Positions 7,014 to 17,460 of a stretch of 64,000 bases of DNA are shown one piece after another. The position numbers and the translations under genes were made by a program. This DNA comes from an uncultured SAR116 cluster alpha proteobacterium (lineage in GTDB: Bacteria > Pseudomonadota > Alphaproteobacteria > Puniceispirillales > Marisalimonadaceae). The first letter of the stretch is position 1. Each line of letters begins with the position of its first letter. The notes under the pieces are model-generated. The model had not been told where the DNA came from. It worked only from the letters and a program-made list of their open reading frames with translations, and did not search any database. The stretch lies in the NCBI GenBank assembly GCA_902615325.1, contig CACMOJ010000004.1, forward strand, positions 23,344-87,343, given 5' to 3'.

Positions 7014-10000
7014 TCAAACTACTTTTATCAAAGCTTCAAATAACTCTCTTGCTGTTTGCAATATACGTGCCGATGCTTGATAAGCCTGTTGAAACTCTAG
7101 TAAATGAGAAGCTTCGTCATCAAGGCTTACTCCAGCGAATTCACTTTGAGCTGATTCAGCAGCCTTTTTATTACTATTTGCAGCATTTAGAGACAAATCA
7201 TTTGCTTGAACATTTGATCCAACTTTAGCAACAGTATTTGAAAAAATTTCTTGAAAATTTCCTTTATTTTGATCTCTCATCTTTTCTAATTGAAGGTCTA
7301 ACATATTCAAAACATTTCTATTATCTCCTGTACCTTTAGTATTATTAGAAATAAGGAAACTATCTCCTATAATTGCTTCCTCAGAGAACTGAAACCTTGA
7401 CCCGATAGCTTCAAAAGATCTGTTTTGATCAAGAATTCGAGTTGAAATTGAATGACCAAATTTTTTATCAAAAATTTCAACTTTATTTTTATTAAGTTTG
7501 TCAATTTTAATTTCATATTCTGTATTATCTAATTTTGGAGCATTTTCTAGAATCTTATATTCTGAACTTATTTTTTTTGCACCACCGTTCATTACAACAG
7601 CTACAAGCTCTTCTTGAGGTAAATTAGAAATTATAATTTGTTCTGAAACAATATTTTTTGTAGAATTTTCTGGTACTTTGGCTTGAATTGGCTTTCCACT
7701 TAATGAAATTAATTGAATTTCATCATTATTAACAATTGCTCGAGTATTTTTAGTTTTCAATCCATAAAGTTTATGATTATTTGGATCTCTAGAAAGGATG
7801 ACATCATTTTTGCCAATATTATGAGAGATTGAAAATCTTCCTGTAGCCTGAGTTCCAATTGAAACATTTCCAGATTCAGTTGCGGATGGTACTATTGAAC
7901 TAATTAACTTAAAAACCTTTTTACCATAAACAGTAGTATTATTTCCTCCCGTAATTACCTCTGTCATTGAATTTCCAAACATATCAGTGCCAGTTACTGT
8001 AAACTTGTTAGATGTTAAATTACTTCCCGAAGTAATCGTAACCGTTGACCCATTAATCAAAGCAGATTGAGCTAGAGTTCCTATTTTTACATCATTACCT
8101 GTCGCTGAAGAAGGTGTTATAGATAAGATTTCTTTGAACTCTACAGCTCCATTTACAGTCCCAGACCCTCCATTAATAATGTCACTCTGATATTTTCCAT
8201 CTTTGTCATACCCAGCAACTGTAAATGTTTTTCCAGTTTCATTTCCTGTAAAAGTAATTTGAACTTTAGCATATAAGTTTTTATTACTTTTTAATACACC
8301 ATCCAAATTCAAAGGATCGGCAGAAATAATTTGTTTCGACTTAAACAAGCTATCATCATCAGTTGTGCTGAATGCCCCATCAAATTGAAGTGCTGCAACA
8401 GAACTAATAGCCTTAGAAGTTACTAAACTATCATTGTCAGTACTACCACCTTTATTATCATCAAAGAAGAGAGTTACTCCAGATGGTGGTGAATAAGAAA
8501 TATCTGAATTGACAGCATAATCTACTGATACGTTACCAGTACCTACAGTACCTCCTGCTGAAATGCTTGTAATTGTGTTAAATGTTGTATTTCCAATTAC
8601 AAATTCATTTCCATTAGCACCAGTTATGCTTTCAGAGATTGAATTACCATCTATATCAGTACCATTTACAGTAAATGTTGTTGAAGTTTGATTACCTCCA
8701 CTTGCTGTAAATAATTTAACCTTGCCTCCATACCCAGTATGACTTTTAATTGAACCTAGTGAAGTATTTGCAGAAACAGTTGCTAAAGAAATAAGATTAA
8801 TATCCCTAGAATCGTTATAGAAAACAGGCTGTGAATCTTTTCCAATTTCTACATTGCCAGTCCCGACTGAAGAACCAGTTGTTATTGAAGTAATTTTTCT
8901 AAATACTTTTAACCCAGTAGAAGTCTGCCCCCCTGTAGCTCCAGTTATGACCTCTGTCTGAGCAGTGCCAGACATATCGGTTCCTACAACTGTAAATTCA
9001 GTTGAAGATTGGTCTCCTCCAGAAGCTGTCGAAATTGTTACTTTTCCAGCTAATAAATTTGTTGCATTTATGCTTAAAGTAGCGTTTGTTGAGATTGAAT
9101 TCGAAGAAAAGAGTTGTGATGCATCAGAATTTCCAGCAAGTTTAACATAGAAATTTTCATAAGTATCTCCCGTATTAACTGAAAGTCTTAGTGGAATATT
9201 TTCTTCGTTATCATCAAATGATGGTTTTTTAATCAAATTACCAATTAAAGTTGTAGTTGCATTTGTCAAACCAAAATTAGAGGCATTTGACAAATTATTT
9301 GTATTTTGCACTAATTCAAATTGATCTCCTTCTATAGAACCCTCAGTCGAAATAGTAAGTTTATATCCAGGAGCGGTACCAACTTCAATATTTCCAGATG
9401 TGGAGCTAGTAGCTGATATTGAAGTTATAGTTTTAAATATCTTTAAACCGGATACAGTTTGACCTTTTTCACTACCAGTTATTTTTTCAGAAATAGAATT
9501 ACCATCAAGATCAGTTCCAGTTACAGTAAAACTGTTATTACTTTCATCTTCAACTGACTTAATAGTAACTCTTGTTCCTTGAAATGTTGTTGTGGCATTA
9601 ACTCCATTTAATGAAAAATTGTTGCCAGCATTAACGCTTTGAGATTTTGCTAGAGCATCTTCATCTAATGACGACATCTCTTCAAAAGAAGCTCTGACTC
9701 TATTATGTTCTAATCCTGACACTACCAATTCACCAGAATTCATGGATATTTCGTAATCTTGACCTTCAAATATTAATGAGATTTTTGAATTCTCTTTAGG
9801 TAATTGATTAATGACCTCTCCTTTCAATAAAGATGTTGGAGACTCTTTTCTAAGTTCTTTTATTAGCTCGTTAGAAATTTCTTGAGAAGTGTCTGCATTT
9901 AAACTGTTGGCATCAATTTCTGCAATCCAAGAACTATCTCCTACTACAGTTCCAATCATGATATTGCCGGTTGTATTGCTTGCTACAGTTATAGAAGTAA

Positions 10001-13000
10001 CTTTTTTAAATACCTCAGTGCCTTCAATCGCACCCCCATTAGTACCTTGAATAGTTTCACTTATTGTTTTTCCATCCATATCTAAGCCATTGATGGTAAA
10101 ACTATTTGAAGATTCATTTTCAGAACATTCCACTCTAATTTTGGCATTTAAATAATCTGCAGTAGATAACACCCCTTTCATGGTAATACTACCAGAAGAA
10201 TAATTGTCATTTTTTACCAAAGAATCATAATCAATAAGTTTATGCCTTCCGCGTGTTCCTATTTCTATATTTCCGTTAGCTGTTGCAGTTGTAGTTATGG
10301 ATGTAATTGACGTGAATATTTGCGCAGATTGAACACTTTCACCGTTTTTACCAGTAACCGTTTCAGAAATAGTATTTCCATCAATGTTTTTTCCAACTAT
10401 TACAAAACTATTACTAGTTTCATCACCTGAACAATTAATAGTAATAGACGAATTTAAGTTTGTTTCATTAATCAATGCACCATTTAGAGTTAACACGCCA
10501 GCCGCACCTGGATTAGAACTGGTAAACAAACTATCATCGTCTTTTGCAAAAACTCTGTAACCACTTAGTGGTATGTTTATCCCATAGTTTGATAATCCAG
10601 CTTGAGCTTTTTTACCATTTTCGTTGCTTAAATTATTATCTAACAATCCCATCGAAATAGGTTTAAAATTAATTATTTCTCCTGAAGCATTATATTTTAT
10701 ATCATATAAATTATTTAACGATGGATCTTGTTTTGCACTAATTATTTGTCCACTATCAATTTGAGAATTAAAGTTTAAACTAGATTCAAATCTTATATTT
10801 CCCTTAACAAAAGCACTTTTTTCGTCTTCATCACTAATATCAATCCTATGCAATCTATCATTCAATAATTCAAATTCACTATTAAGAATACCCATTGAAA
10901 CATCCGATGGAGAAACAATATTAGTCATTTCTATATCATAACCTTCTTCGGAAATTAATATAACTCTATCAAAATCAGACGTACTTACAGCTTTAATGTT
11001 TGTTTGAGATGTAAATTGATTTATTTGTTTAGCTAAATCAGATATATCATCTGAATCTACATTTGCAATAATTGAAACTTCTTCACTATTACTCCCTTTT
11101 AGATCAAAACTAAATGTACCACTTCCAGTTTTACTCAAGGGACCAATAGCTAAAATTGTTTTAGCAGAAGCAACAACTCCAGTGCCTACCAAATTTTCAT
11201 TCAGTTTTTTTGCTGTATAATAGGCTGACGAGTTTATTGGTACAGATATTGTTTTAGATTGATCATTATCATTAGTTATCTTTAAACTATAACCTGATGC
11301 TTTCGTTCCTATTTTAAGTTCTCCAGCAGCATTTGCACTTGAGGAAATAGATGAAACAGACTTAAAAACTTTATTTCCAGTCACACTTGTTGCATTAACA
11401 CCCGGTATAGTTTCAGATTGAAAATTTCCATCTAAATCATAGCCTTCCACAGTAAAATTTACAGAGGAATCATTTCCAGTACTTGTTATTGTTACAAAAG
11501 CGTCAAGATCATTCGAATTACTCAAGACACCATCTAAAGTAAGGGAACCACTTAAACTTGATGCATCTTTATTAGTGAATAAACCATCATTATCAGTCGC
11601 TTGTTTGTCATAACTAATATTAGCACCAAAGTCTAAAACGTAATCACCAGAAGTTGAAATTCTCTTACTATCTATTCCTCGATAATTAAGATTCAAATAA
11701 TCATTTTTGTATTCTGCATTTTTAAGAAAGCCGTTACTTTCTTTAATAATTTTTGCAATATCTGATGAGTTTAGTGCTGTTCCTGAGATATGCCTTCCAT
11801 CTCTTGTAAATAATTGGATTTCACTTGCGGTTGCATCAGAAGTATCAATTTGTGATATACTGGATGAGTATGTATTTCCATTAGATAAAATAGATGCTGA
11901 TGTTACACTTGCATTACTTGATTTAATCGTAAGTGCACCATCTCCACCAGAGGCAAAAAGTCCATATTTCCTAAAGTTATGCTCATTTTTCCCATCAAGC
12001 GCTAAACCAGAGTTCAAATAATCAGCTAACTCTTTAACTGATCTTATTCCATCTCCTGGATCTTCATTTGCAGAAGTTAATGTCAATGAATTACCATCTG
12101 ACAAATTTATTGTAATATTTGAAAACCCTTTAATTTGACTGTCATAAAGATTAAACTGTGCAGATGATTGATCTGCTAAAGAAGATAAATTAAAAAACTC
12201 TGTGCTTGGATTAATTATAGTAAAAGCACCATCATTCAAAAATTTTGATGCTAACAAGGGATTATTTGATGAAGAAAAGACTTCATCAATATTTCTTATA
12301 TTACTTTTATTTATGATATTTTCTTTTCCAATTATTTTTAAGTCAGCTTTACTAATATTATCTAAACTTGATGAAATAATTTGTTTTGATGCAGCAGCCA
12401 GAGATGAAGGGTCTTTTAATAAAAAAGAAAATGCAGAGGCTTTGGATGAATTTGGTTCAATTATAAATTGATCATTGTCAGATATTTGACCTTTTATTTT
12501 TAGACTAAATCCCTCGAAATTTAAATTATTATTACCATAAATTTTTATTCCTTCAGAACTTGATACTTCCCAACTATTTGATGAGGCAAGATATTTGAAT
12601 TTTATTTTTTCTTGATTAATGAGATTTTCATTACCTACAATCATATCTACATTAAAACCACCAACGTTTTGTTGAATTTTTGGTTTCATTGAGTTGATAG
12701 AGAACATCGAAATACCTGTTTTACCATTTAAATCGATGCCATTTTGCTGTATTTCGTTAAAGTTTTGTGACAATCTGAAAGCTAATTGATTAATTTCAGA
12801 TTCTACTTCTCCAACAAAATCATAGAAATTCTTTACTCCGAACAATAATCCTGAAGACACATCATTATTTATTGAATTTATTCCATTTCTAGAAATATTA
12901 AAAATTAATCTTCCTTCTTGAATATCTGACAACAAAATTGATTTATTTGTCTTTTCCAATAAAATTTTACCATTTCCAGAATTTCCTAATCTTATAATAG

Positions 13001-13676
13001 CATCATTACTATCGCCATAATCTACCGTAAAATTAATATATTTTGATAAATCTAATAGTAATTGATCCCTCGCATCTAAAATGTCTGGTGATGAATTTTT
13101 TGATCCTCCACTCATAATTAATTTATTGACCTGAGCAAGTTGATCCACAAGTGAATTGACAACCTTTAAATCATCTTGCACCTCTTTATGAGCACTTGAT
13201 TTAAAGTTTTTTAATTGATTGTCATAATTGTTAAATGAATTTGCAAGAGCTTTACCATTTTCTAATGCAACAGTCCTAGCTGACAATTCATCTGGTCTTG
13301 AAGCAATATCTTGTAATGAGTTAAAAAATCTTCCTATAAAGGTTCCAAGATCACTATCACCTGGGAGTAACATATTTTCTAATTTGTTTAATTTATTAAC
13401 AAAGCCATCTAATCTCTCATATTCACCATTTGTGTCTCTTAAGTTAGATGATAAAAATGCATCAAATGATCTTCTAATTTGATTAACCCTTACCCCTAAT
13501 CCTGACTGATCTGGGACATTAGTTACTCCACCTTGAACACTGGGAACTTCTTCAAGGTCAGCATTTCTTTTATTATATCCTTCTGTATTTACATTGGCGA
13601 TATTTTGACCAGTAACTGCCAAAGCTTGTCTATAAGCTTGTACACCGGATTTACCTATTTCAAATAAACTAGCCAC
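7014..13676 (-). CDS. flgK: Giant flagellar hook-associated protein 1 FlgK with eight internal repeats
   Basis: A 2220-residue FlgK, about four times the usual length. The ends are canonical: N-terminal GQNIANVNTEGYNKR and a D1 helix region to about residue 210, and C-terminal LLEFQQAYQASARILQTARE, which allow packing into the junction. Residues 690-1955 hold eight copies of a beta-rich module of about 75 residues around FTVxGxDxDGN, ExITG, KVF, ITSI and GNVxIGT. Residues 210-690 and 1955-2090 are further insertions. No frameshift interrupts the frame. Repeats two and three each carry a cysteine, rare in flagellar axial proteins. FlgK is the first junction zone on the hook; the insert would project outward. 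It sits between flgJ (no gap) and flgL. Confidence 0.93.
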   Translation of the reverse strand: MASLFEIGKSGVQAYRQALAVTGQNIANVNTEGYNKRNADLEEVPSVQGGVTNVPDQSGLGVRVNQIRRSFDAFLSSNLRDTNGEYERLDGFVNKLNKLENMLLPGDSDLGTFIGRFFNSLQDIASRPDELSARTVALENGKALANSFNNYDNQLKNFKSSAHKEVQDDLKVVNSLVDQLAQVNKLIMSGGSKNSSPDILDARDQLLLDLSKYINFTVDYGDSNDAIIRLGNSGNGKILLEKTNKSILLSDIQEGRLIFNISRNGINSINNDVSSGLLFGVKNFYDFVGEVESEINQLAFRLSQNFNEIQQNGIDLNGKTGISMFSINSMKPKIQQNVGGFNVDMIVGNENLINQEKIKFKYLASSNSWEVSSSEGIKIYGNNNLNFEGFSLKIKGQISDNDQFIIEPNSSKASAFSFLLKDPSSLAAASKQIISSSLDNISKADLKIIGKENIINKSNIRNIDEVFSSSNNPLLASKFLNDGAFTIINPSTEFFNLSSLADQSSAQFNLYDSQIKGFSNITINLSDGNSLTLTSANEDPGDGIRSVKELADYLNSGLALDGKNEHNFRKYGLFASGGDGALTIKSSNASVTSASILSNGNTYSSSISQIDTSDATASEIQLFTRDGRHISGTALNSSDIAKIIKESNGFLKNAEYKNDYLNLNYRGIDSKRISTSGDYVLDFGANISYDKQATDNDGLFTNKDASSLSGSLTLDGVLSNSNDLDAFVTITSTGNDSSVNFTVEGYDLDGNFQSETIPGVNATSVTGNKVFKSVSSISSSANAAGELKIGTKASGYSLKITNDNDQSKTISVPINSSAYYTAKKLNENLVGTGVVASAKTILAIGPLSKTGSGTFSFDLKGSNSEEVSIIANVDSDDISDLAKQINQFTSQTNIKAVSTSDFDRVILISEEGYDIEMTNIVSPSDVSMGILNSEFELLNDRLHRIDISDEDEKSAFVKGNIRFESSLNFNSQIDSGQIISAKQDPSLNNLYDIKYNASGEIINFKPISMGLLDNNLSNENGKKAQAGLSNYGINIPLSGYRVFAKDDDSLFTSSNPGAAGVLTLNGALINETNLNSSITINCSGDETSNSFVIVGKNIDGNTISETVTGKNGESVQSAQIFTSITSITTTATANGNIEIGTRGRHKLIDYDSLVKNDNYSSGSITMKGVLSTADYLNAKIRVECSENESSNSFTINGLDMDGKTISETIQGTNGGAIEGTEVFKKVTSITVASNTTGNIMIGTVVGDSSWIAEIDANSLNADTSQEISNELIKELRKESPTSLLKGEVINQLPKENSKISLIFEGQDYEISMNSGELVVSGLEHNRVRASFEEMSSLDEDALAKSQSVNAGNNFSLNGVNATTTFQGTRVTIKSVEDESNNSFTVTGTDLDGNSISEKITGSEKGQTVSGLKIFKTITSISATSSTSGNIEVGTAPGYKLTISTEGSIEGDQFELVQNTNNLSNASNFGLTNATTTLIGNLIKKPSFDDNEENIPLRLSVNTGDTYENFYVKLAGNSDASQLFSSNSISTNATLSINATNLLAGKVTISTASGGDQSSTEFTVVGTDMSGTAQTEVITGATGGQTSTGLKVFRKITSITTGSSVGTGNVEIGKDSQPVFYNDSRDINLISLATVSANTSLGSIKSHTGYGGKVKLFTASGGNQTSTTFTVNGTDIDGNSISESITGANGNEFVIGNTTFNTITSISAGGTVGTGNVSVDYAVNSDISYSPPSGVTLFFDDNKGGSTDNDSLVTSKAISSVAALQFDGAFSTTDDDSLFKSKQIISADPLNLDGVLKSNKNLYAKVQITFTGNETGKTFTVAGYDKDGKYQSDIINGGSGTVNGAVEFKEILSITPSSATGNDVKIGTLAQSALINGSTVTITSGSNLTSNKFTVTGTDMFGNSMTEVITGGNNTTVYGKKVFKLISSIVPSATESGNVSIGTQATGRFSISHNIGKNDVILSRDPNNHKLYGLKTKNTRAIVNNDEIQLISLSGKPIQAKVPENSTKNIVSEQIIISNLPQEELVAVVMNGGAKKISSEYKILENAPKLDNTEYEIKIDKLNKNKVEIFDKKFGHSISTRILDQNRSFEAIGSRFQFSEEAIIGDSFLISNNTKGTGDNRNVLNMLDLQLEKMRDQNKGNFQEIFSNTVAKVGSNVQANDLSLNAANSNKKAAESAQSEFAGVSLDDEASHLLEFQQAYQASARILQTARELFEALIKVV
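7820..11600 (-). repeat. Eight tandem-like protein repeats inside flgK
   Basis: Eight diverged copies of one protein module, centred near 11430, 10385, 10085, 9505, 8970, 8650, 8200 and 7980. Each reads roughly FTVxGtDxdGnsxsExItG, then a Gly/Asn/Ser turn, KvFkxItSI and GnvxIGT. Spacing is irregular (about 220 to 1050 bases), so the copies are separated by other sequence. DNA copies differ far more than the protein pattern, which points to old duplications under selection. The pattern recalls repeats found in phage tail and virion proteins; that link is from memory and inference. Confidence 0.85.
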
Positions 13677-14000
13677 TTATTTTTCTCTTTCATTAATCAC
13701 TTGCGCCTTAAACTGATTGAATAAGGCATCTGCAATTCCAAAATTTGTTTTTTTAGATAAAATTTCTGAGTATTGTTGATCAATCATAGAGTTAAATGTA
13801 TTTATTGCCTCAGAGTCAAAAAGACCATTTTTTATTTTATTTTGTCTAGCTTGTTTTAAAATCTGATTAATAAATATCGATTCAAACTGATTTGAAATTT
13901 CCTTTAATTCTTTTAGTTTTTTATTTGAGTCTAATGTATTGATACTTAAATTATTTTTATAATTTTGTTGTAAATTATCTTTTAAAGTAATTTCATCCAT
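13677..14000 (-). CDS. flgJ: Rod-binding protein, FlgJ N-terminal domain only
   Basis: A 107-residue cytoplasm-made, periplasm-acting rod cap or chaperone. It has the FlgJ rod-binding core: ISNQFESIFINQILKQARQN, then GLFDSEAINTFNSMIDQQYS and a GIADALF tail. The muramidase domain found in enterobacterial FlgJ is absent, as is common in alphaproteobacteria, where a separate lytic enzyme opens the peptidoglycan. It lies nine bases after flgI and directly abuts flgK. Confidence 0.85.
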   Translation of the reverse strand: MDEITLKDNLQQNYKNNLSINTLDSNKKLKELKEISNQFESIFINQILKQARQNKIKNGLFDSEAINTFNSMIDQQYSEILSKKTNFGIADALFNQFKAQVINEREK

Positions 14001-14009
14001 ATTGTTCTC

Positions 14010-15149
14010 TTAAATGATAATCATTTGAGCTCTTAATGCTCCTGCTTCTCTCAGTGCTTCCAAAATGGCTACTAAATCAGCACTATTTGTGCCTATAGCG
14101 TTGATAGCGTCGACAATGTCTGATAAAGTTGTCCCAGCATCAAAAACAAATGCAGAAACATTCTCAGCACCAGCCGTTATTTCAGTATCCTCATTTGTTA
14201 CTGGATCTGTAGTATTTGTAACAGTAGTGTTAGCATTTTGTGTAGTAGTTGTTTGACCGGGTGTTGTTGTAGTATTTTCTTGTACTTTTACAGTAAGGCT
14301 TCCATGGCTTACAGCTGCAGGTGTTACTCTTACATCACCACCAATAACAACTGTCCCTGTTCTAGCATTTACTACAACTCTTGCTACAGGAGAAGCTGGT
14401 TTTACTTCAATATTTTCTAATAAACTCATAAATGAAACTTTTTGAGAAGGATCTTTAGGTGCATTTACACTGATTGATGTGCCATCTAATGCCCTAGATA
14501 CACCTGGTCCAAAAAGCTTGTTAATTTCTTCTACAATTCTGTTAGCTGTAGTGAAATCTCCTTGATGTAAATTCATTACAAAATTTTTATTTTTTATAAA
14601 TGGCGTTTCTACCATTTTTTCAACAGTTGCCCCATTAGCAATTGAACCAACAGTCGGAATGTTAACAGATAAAGATGACCCGTCTTTTCCTTCAACACCA
14701 AACCCGCCTACTGCAAGATTTCCTTGGGCAATTGCATATACTTGACCGTCAGCACCTTTTAATGGAGTCATCAATAAAGTCCCACCCCTTAAGCTTTTAG
14801 CTTTACCCATTGATGACACTGTAACATTTATAGTTTGTCCAACTTTAGTAAAAGGTCTTAATTCTGCAGTAACCATTACTGCCGCAGCATTTTTAGCACT
14901 TATATCAGCCGGCCCAACCTTCAAACCAAACTGAGATACCGTTGATGCCATGCTTTGAAGAGTTAGGTTAGATGCTGAGTCTCCAGTTCCATCCAAACCA
15001 ACAACAAGTCCATAACCAAGAAGTTGATTGCTTCTAATTCCAGCAAAACTTACTAAATCTTTTAATCTATCACCTTTCGCTTGACTTATAATCGAAAAAA
15101 TAAGAGTTAGAAGTGAAATAGTCAAAAATACTTTTTTTTCAAATTTCAT
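14010..15149 (-). CDS. flgI: Flagellar P-ring protein FlgI
   Basis: A 379-residue periplasmic ring protein. It has a cleavable N-terminal signal peptide, then [28 protein letters not shown], a classic FlgI start (only its core [13 protein letters not shown] is diagnostic). Further motifs are [18 protein letters not shown] and the C-terminal [15 protein letters not shown]. Near residue 295 a Thr/Asn-rich stretch takes the place of a shorter variable loop. FlgI multimers form the P ring around the rod, with FlgA as chaperone. It follows flgH by eight bases. Confidence 0.95.
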   Translation of the reverse strand: MKFEKKVFLTISLLTLIFSIISQAKGDRLKDLVSFAGIRSNQLLGYGLVVGLDGTGDSASNLTLQSMASTVSQFGLKVGPADISAKNAAAVMVTAELRPFTKVGQTINVTVSSMGKAKSLRGGTLLMTPLKGADGQVYAIAQGNLAVGGFGVEGKDGSSLSVNIPTVGSIANGATVEKMVETPFIKNKNFVMNLHQGDFTTANRIVEEINKLFGPGVSRALDGTSISVNAPKDPSQKVSFMSLLENIEVKPASPVARVVVNARTGTVVIGGDVRVTPAAVSHGSLTVKVQENTTTTPGQTTTTQNANTTVTNTTDPVTNEDTEITAGAENVSAFVFDAGTTLSDIVDAINAIGTNSADLVAILEALREAGALRAQMIII

Positions 15150-15157
15150 AATTTCTC

Positions 15158-15823
15158 CTAAAATGGTGATATCGCTCTTATGAACATACTACCCCAACCT
15201 GGCTTTGATTCATTTGATAAAGTTCCAGCACCAACATACTCAATTTGAGCTTCAGCTATCAAATTTGATGAAACAGTATTTGACGCGCTTATATCTTGAG
15301 GTCTAACTATGCCAGCTAATCTTATATATTCTGACCCGTCTGTTAGTCTTAATCTTTTTTGACCTTTTATTTCTAAATTTCCATTTGGATAAACTTTTAC
15401 TACAGTTGCTGAAATAAAACCAGTCAATGAATTTGACTGAGATGCTGACCCAGAACCTTTGAAACTATTTGATTTAGAAACATTACCACCAAGTCCAGCA
15501 AAGTTTCTTAAAATCCCCGTTGGACCAACCTCAGCACCAATAGAATCTTCTTTTGCGCTTTGACTAGTAACAGACTTTGTTGAAGAGAAAGTCTCGCTTA
15601 ATTGTACAGTTAATATGTCTCCGACTTGGTGAGCCCTTTTATCTGACGAAAATAAACCTGGAGAAGAAGTGCTGTATATTGCACCATTACTTGCTTTTGT
15701 TGCTTTCATCTCTGAAATTGTTGGAACAAGTGGCTTAAAATCTTTGTTAATTGCTTCTTCAACATACGTCGAACAATTAGTTATTATTAATAATAATACA
15801 AAACTTAAACTAAACTTTTTCAT
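15158..15823 (-). CDS. flgH: Flagellar L-ring lipoprotein FlgH
   Basis: A 221-residue outer-membrane lipoprotein forming the L ring. The signal peptide ends in the lipobox IITNC, with Cys17 as the lipidated residue. The mature part shows [20 protein letters not shown], matching the family pattern of a Phe-x-Asp-x-R-Ala region before GDILTV. The C-terminal part contains [10 protein letters not shown] and [11 protein letters not shown]. It lies 21 bases after flgG in the flgGHIJKL operon. Confidence 0.95.
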   Translation of the reverse strand: MKKFSLSFVLLLIITNCSTYVEEAINKDFKPLVPTISEMKATKASNGAIYSTSSPGLFSSDKRAHQVGDILTVQLSETFSSTKSVTSQSAKEDSIGAEVGPTGILRNFAGLGGNVSKSNSFKGSGSASQSNSLTGFISATVVKVYPNGNLEIKGQKRLRLTDGSEYIRLAGIVRPQDISASNTVSSNLIAEAQIEYVGAGTLSNESKPGWGSMFIRAISPF

Positions 15824-15844
15824 TTTTTAAACTTCTTTATCTTC

Positions 15845-16630
15845 TTACAAATTTTGATTAACAAATCTTAACATATCATCAACTCCTGAAATCGCTTTTG
15901 AGTTGATTTCGTAAGCTCTTTGGGTCTCAATCATATCAACTAATTCCTGAACAACATTAACATTAGAACTTTCTAATGCACCTTGTACTAACTTACCAAA
16001 ACCATTGGTAAATGGATTTTCAACAATCGGAGGCCCGCTTGCGGGAGTTTCAATTAATAAATTCTGACCTATAGGCTGTAAACCTGTTGGATTTGCAAAA
16101 TCAGCTAATTGAAGTTGCCCAACTTCTTCTGCATCAACCTGACCAGGAACTTGAACTGAAACTATTCCATCGGATGAGATGTTGATGGATGTTACGCCTT
16201 CAGGGATTTCTATTTCGGGCTGTAAAACAAAACCTGATGGCGATGTTAATAATCCCTCAGCATTCTTCCCAAAAGTACCTGCCCTTGTATACGAAATAGT
16301 TCCATCAGGATTTAAAATTTGAAAAAAACCGCTACCGTCAATTGCGATATCCAGAGCATTATCAGTTGTAATAATATTTCCTTGAGTGAATAATTTATCA
16401 GTATTAATTATCTTTACACCAGTTCCAACATTGAAACCTGAGACGTTTCTAGTTTCACCAGTTGTTTGTGCGCCTGACGTTTTTAATACTTGGTATAAAA
16501 GTGATTCAAAATTTGCTCTATCTCTCTTAAAACCAGTTGTATTTACGTTAGCTAAATTATTTGAAATAACTTGCATTCTTTTATTTTGGGCATTTAAACC
16601 TGTTTTAGCTACATGCATTGCATTTGACAT
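15845..16630 (-). CDS. flgG: Distal rod protein FlgG
   Basis: A 261-residue rod protein, typical length. The N-terminus carries GLNAQNKRMQVISNNLANVNTTGFK (hallmark core SNNLANVNTTGFKR). The middle has DIAIDGSGFFQI and YTRAGTFGKN, and the C-terminus has ALESSNVNVVQELVDMIETQ with AYEINSKAI. First gene of the second hook-basal-body operon, preceded by an AGGAG ribosome-binding site and an exact sigma-54-type promoter 34 bases upstream. Confidence 0.95.
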   Translation of the reverse strand: MSNAMHVAKTGLNAQNKRMQVISNNLANVNTTGFKRDRANFESLLYQVLKTSGAQTTGETRNVSGFNVGTGVKIINTDKLFTQGNIITTDNALDIAIDGSGFFQILNPDGTISYTRAGTFGKNAEGLLTSPSGFVLQPEIEIPEGVTSINISSDGIVSVQVPGQVDAEEVGQLQLADFANPTGLQPIGQNLLIETPASGPPIVENPFTNGFGKLVQGALESSNVNVVQELVDMIETQRAYEINSKAISGVDDMLRFVNQNL

Positions 16631-16663
16631 AAAAAAAACTCCTGATGTTTATACATTAGAGTT

Positions 16664-16679
16664 TGCAATACATATGCCA
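16664..16679 (-). promoter_or_regulatory. Sigma-54 promoter upstream of flgG
   Basis: On the minus strand this reads TGGCATATGTATTGCA, an exact GG-N10-GC -24/-12 element (consensus TGGCAC-N5-TTGCA). A transcription start about 12 bases downstream would leave a leader of some 24 bases with AGGAG before the flgG ATG. It lies in the 55-base gap between flgF and flgG, so flgGHIJKL can be transcribed apart from flgBCDEF. Confidence 0.8.
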
Positions 16680-16685
16680 AAAAAT

Positions 16686-17441
16686 TTAATTTGGCATTCG
16701 CATCAAACTTGCACCTGCCTCATCTAGTTCTTTTGCAGTTGTTATGAATTTAACATTAATCTCAAAAGCTCTTGATTGTTCTATTCCAGCAACCAATTGG
16801 TCAACACTTTTAACATTAGAACTTTCTAAAAATCCTGAAACAATATTCGATAATTGATCTGGCTCAGGTATTCCACCTTGTTCAGTTCTAATATATCCAT
16901 CTAAAGATTTAACTAACTTTACGTTTTCCGTACCTCTTGTAGTGCCAATTTGTCCTACATTAATTTCCTCTCCAGGCTCAGCATTTAAAGGTTGTATTGT
17001 AATTATTCCATCTTTTGCAATTGAAATTTTTTGAAAAGGTGGAACCTCAATTGGCTCTAAATCTACAGATAAAATTTGAGCACCCGTGTTGTCAATTAAG
17101 ATTCTGTTTTCATCAATTTTTAGATCCCCTCTTCTAGATAGTGCTTGATTTCCATTTTTTGGATTAACAATAAAAAAACCATCTCCATCAATTGATAAAT
17201 CTAGTGGTCTTTCTGTAGGATTTAAAGTTCCTTGACTATTATCAAATGCACCAACATCGCTTAAAGCATAAACTCTTGGATCTATCCCCTTTTCTCTATC
17301 AAGATATATGGATCCAAAATTAGCATGAATATCTTTTTTAAAACCAGGAACATTAGTATTTGATAAATTTTGAGAAGTGACAGATTGATTATTTTTCAAA
17401 ATCTGCATGCTATTCAAAGCTGTGAATATACTTTTGTCCAT
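16686..17441 (-). CDS. flgF: Proximal rod protein FlgF
   Basis: A 251-residue rod protein. The N-terminus has VTSQNLSNTNVPGFKKD, the middle PLDLSIDGDGFFIVN, and the C-terminus FLESSNVKSVDQLVAGIEQSR with a final amphipathic helix. This pattern and length match FlgF rather than FlgG. GGATTT precedes the ATG. Last gene of flgBCDEF, 19 bases after flgE. Confidence 0.9.
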   Translation of the reverse strand: MDKSIFTALNSMQILKNNQSVTSQNLSNTNVPGFKKDIHANFGSIYLDREKGIDPRVYALSDVGAFDNSQGTLNPTERPLDLSIDGDGFFIVNPKNGNQALSRRGDLKIDENRILIDNTGAQILSVDLEPIEVPPFQKISIAKDGIITIQPLNAEPGEEINVGQIGTTRGTENVKLVKSLDGYIRTEQGGIPEPDQLSNIVSGFLESSNVKSVDQLVAGIEQSRAFEINVKFITTAKELDEAGASLMRMPN

Positions 17442-17460
17442 TTATTAAATCCTTTTTAAT

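Noticed and set aside
14140..14290. Unusual Thr/Asn-rich insertion in FlgI
   Set aside because: FlgI has a naturally variable loop at this position; the stretch adds only a few residues to the usual length.
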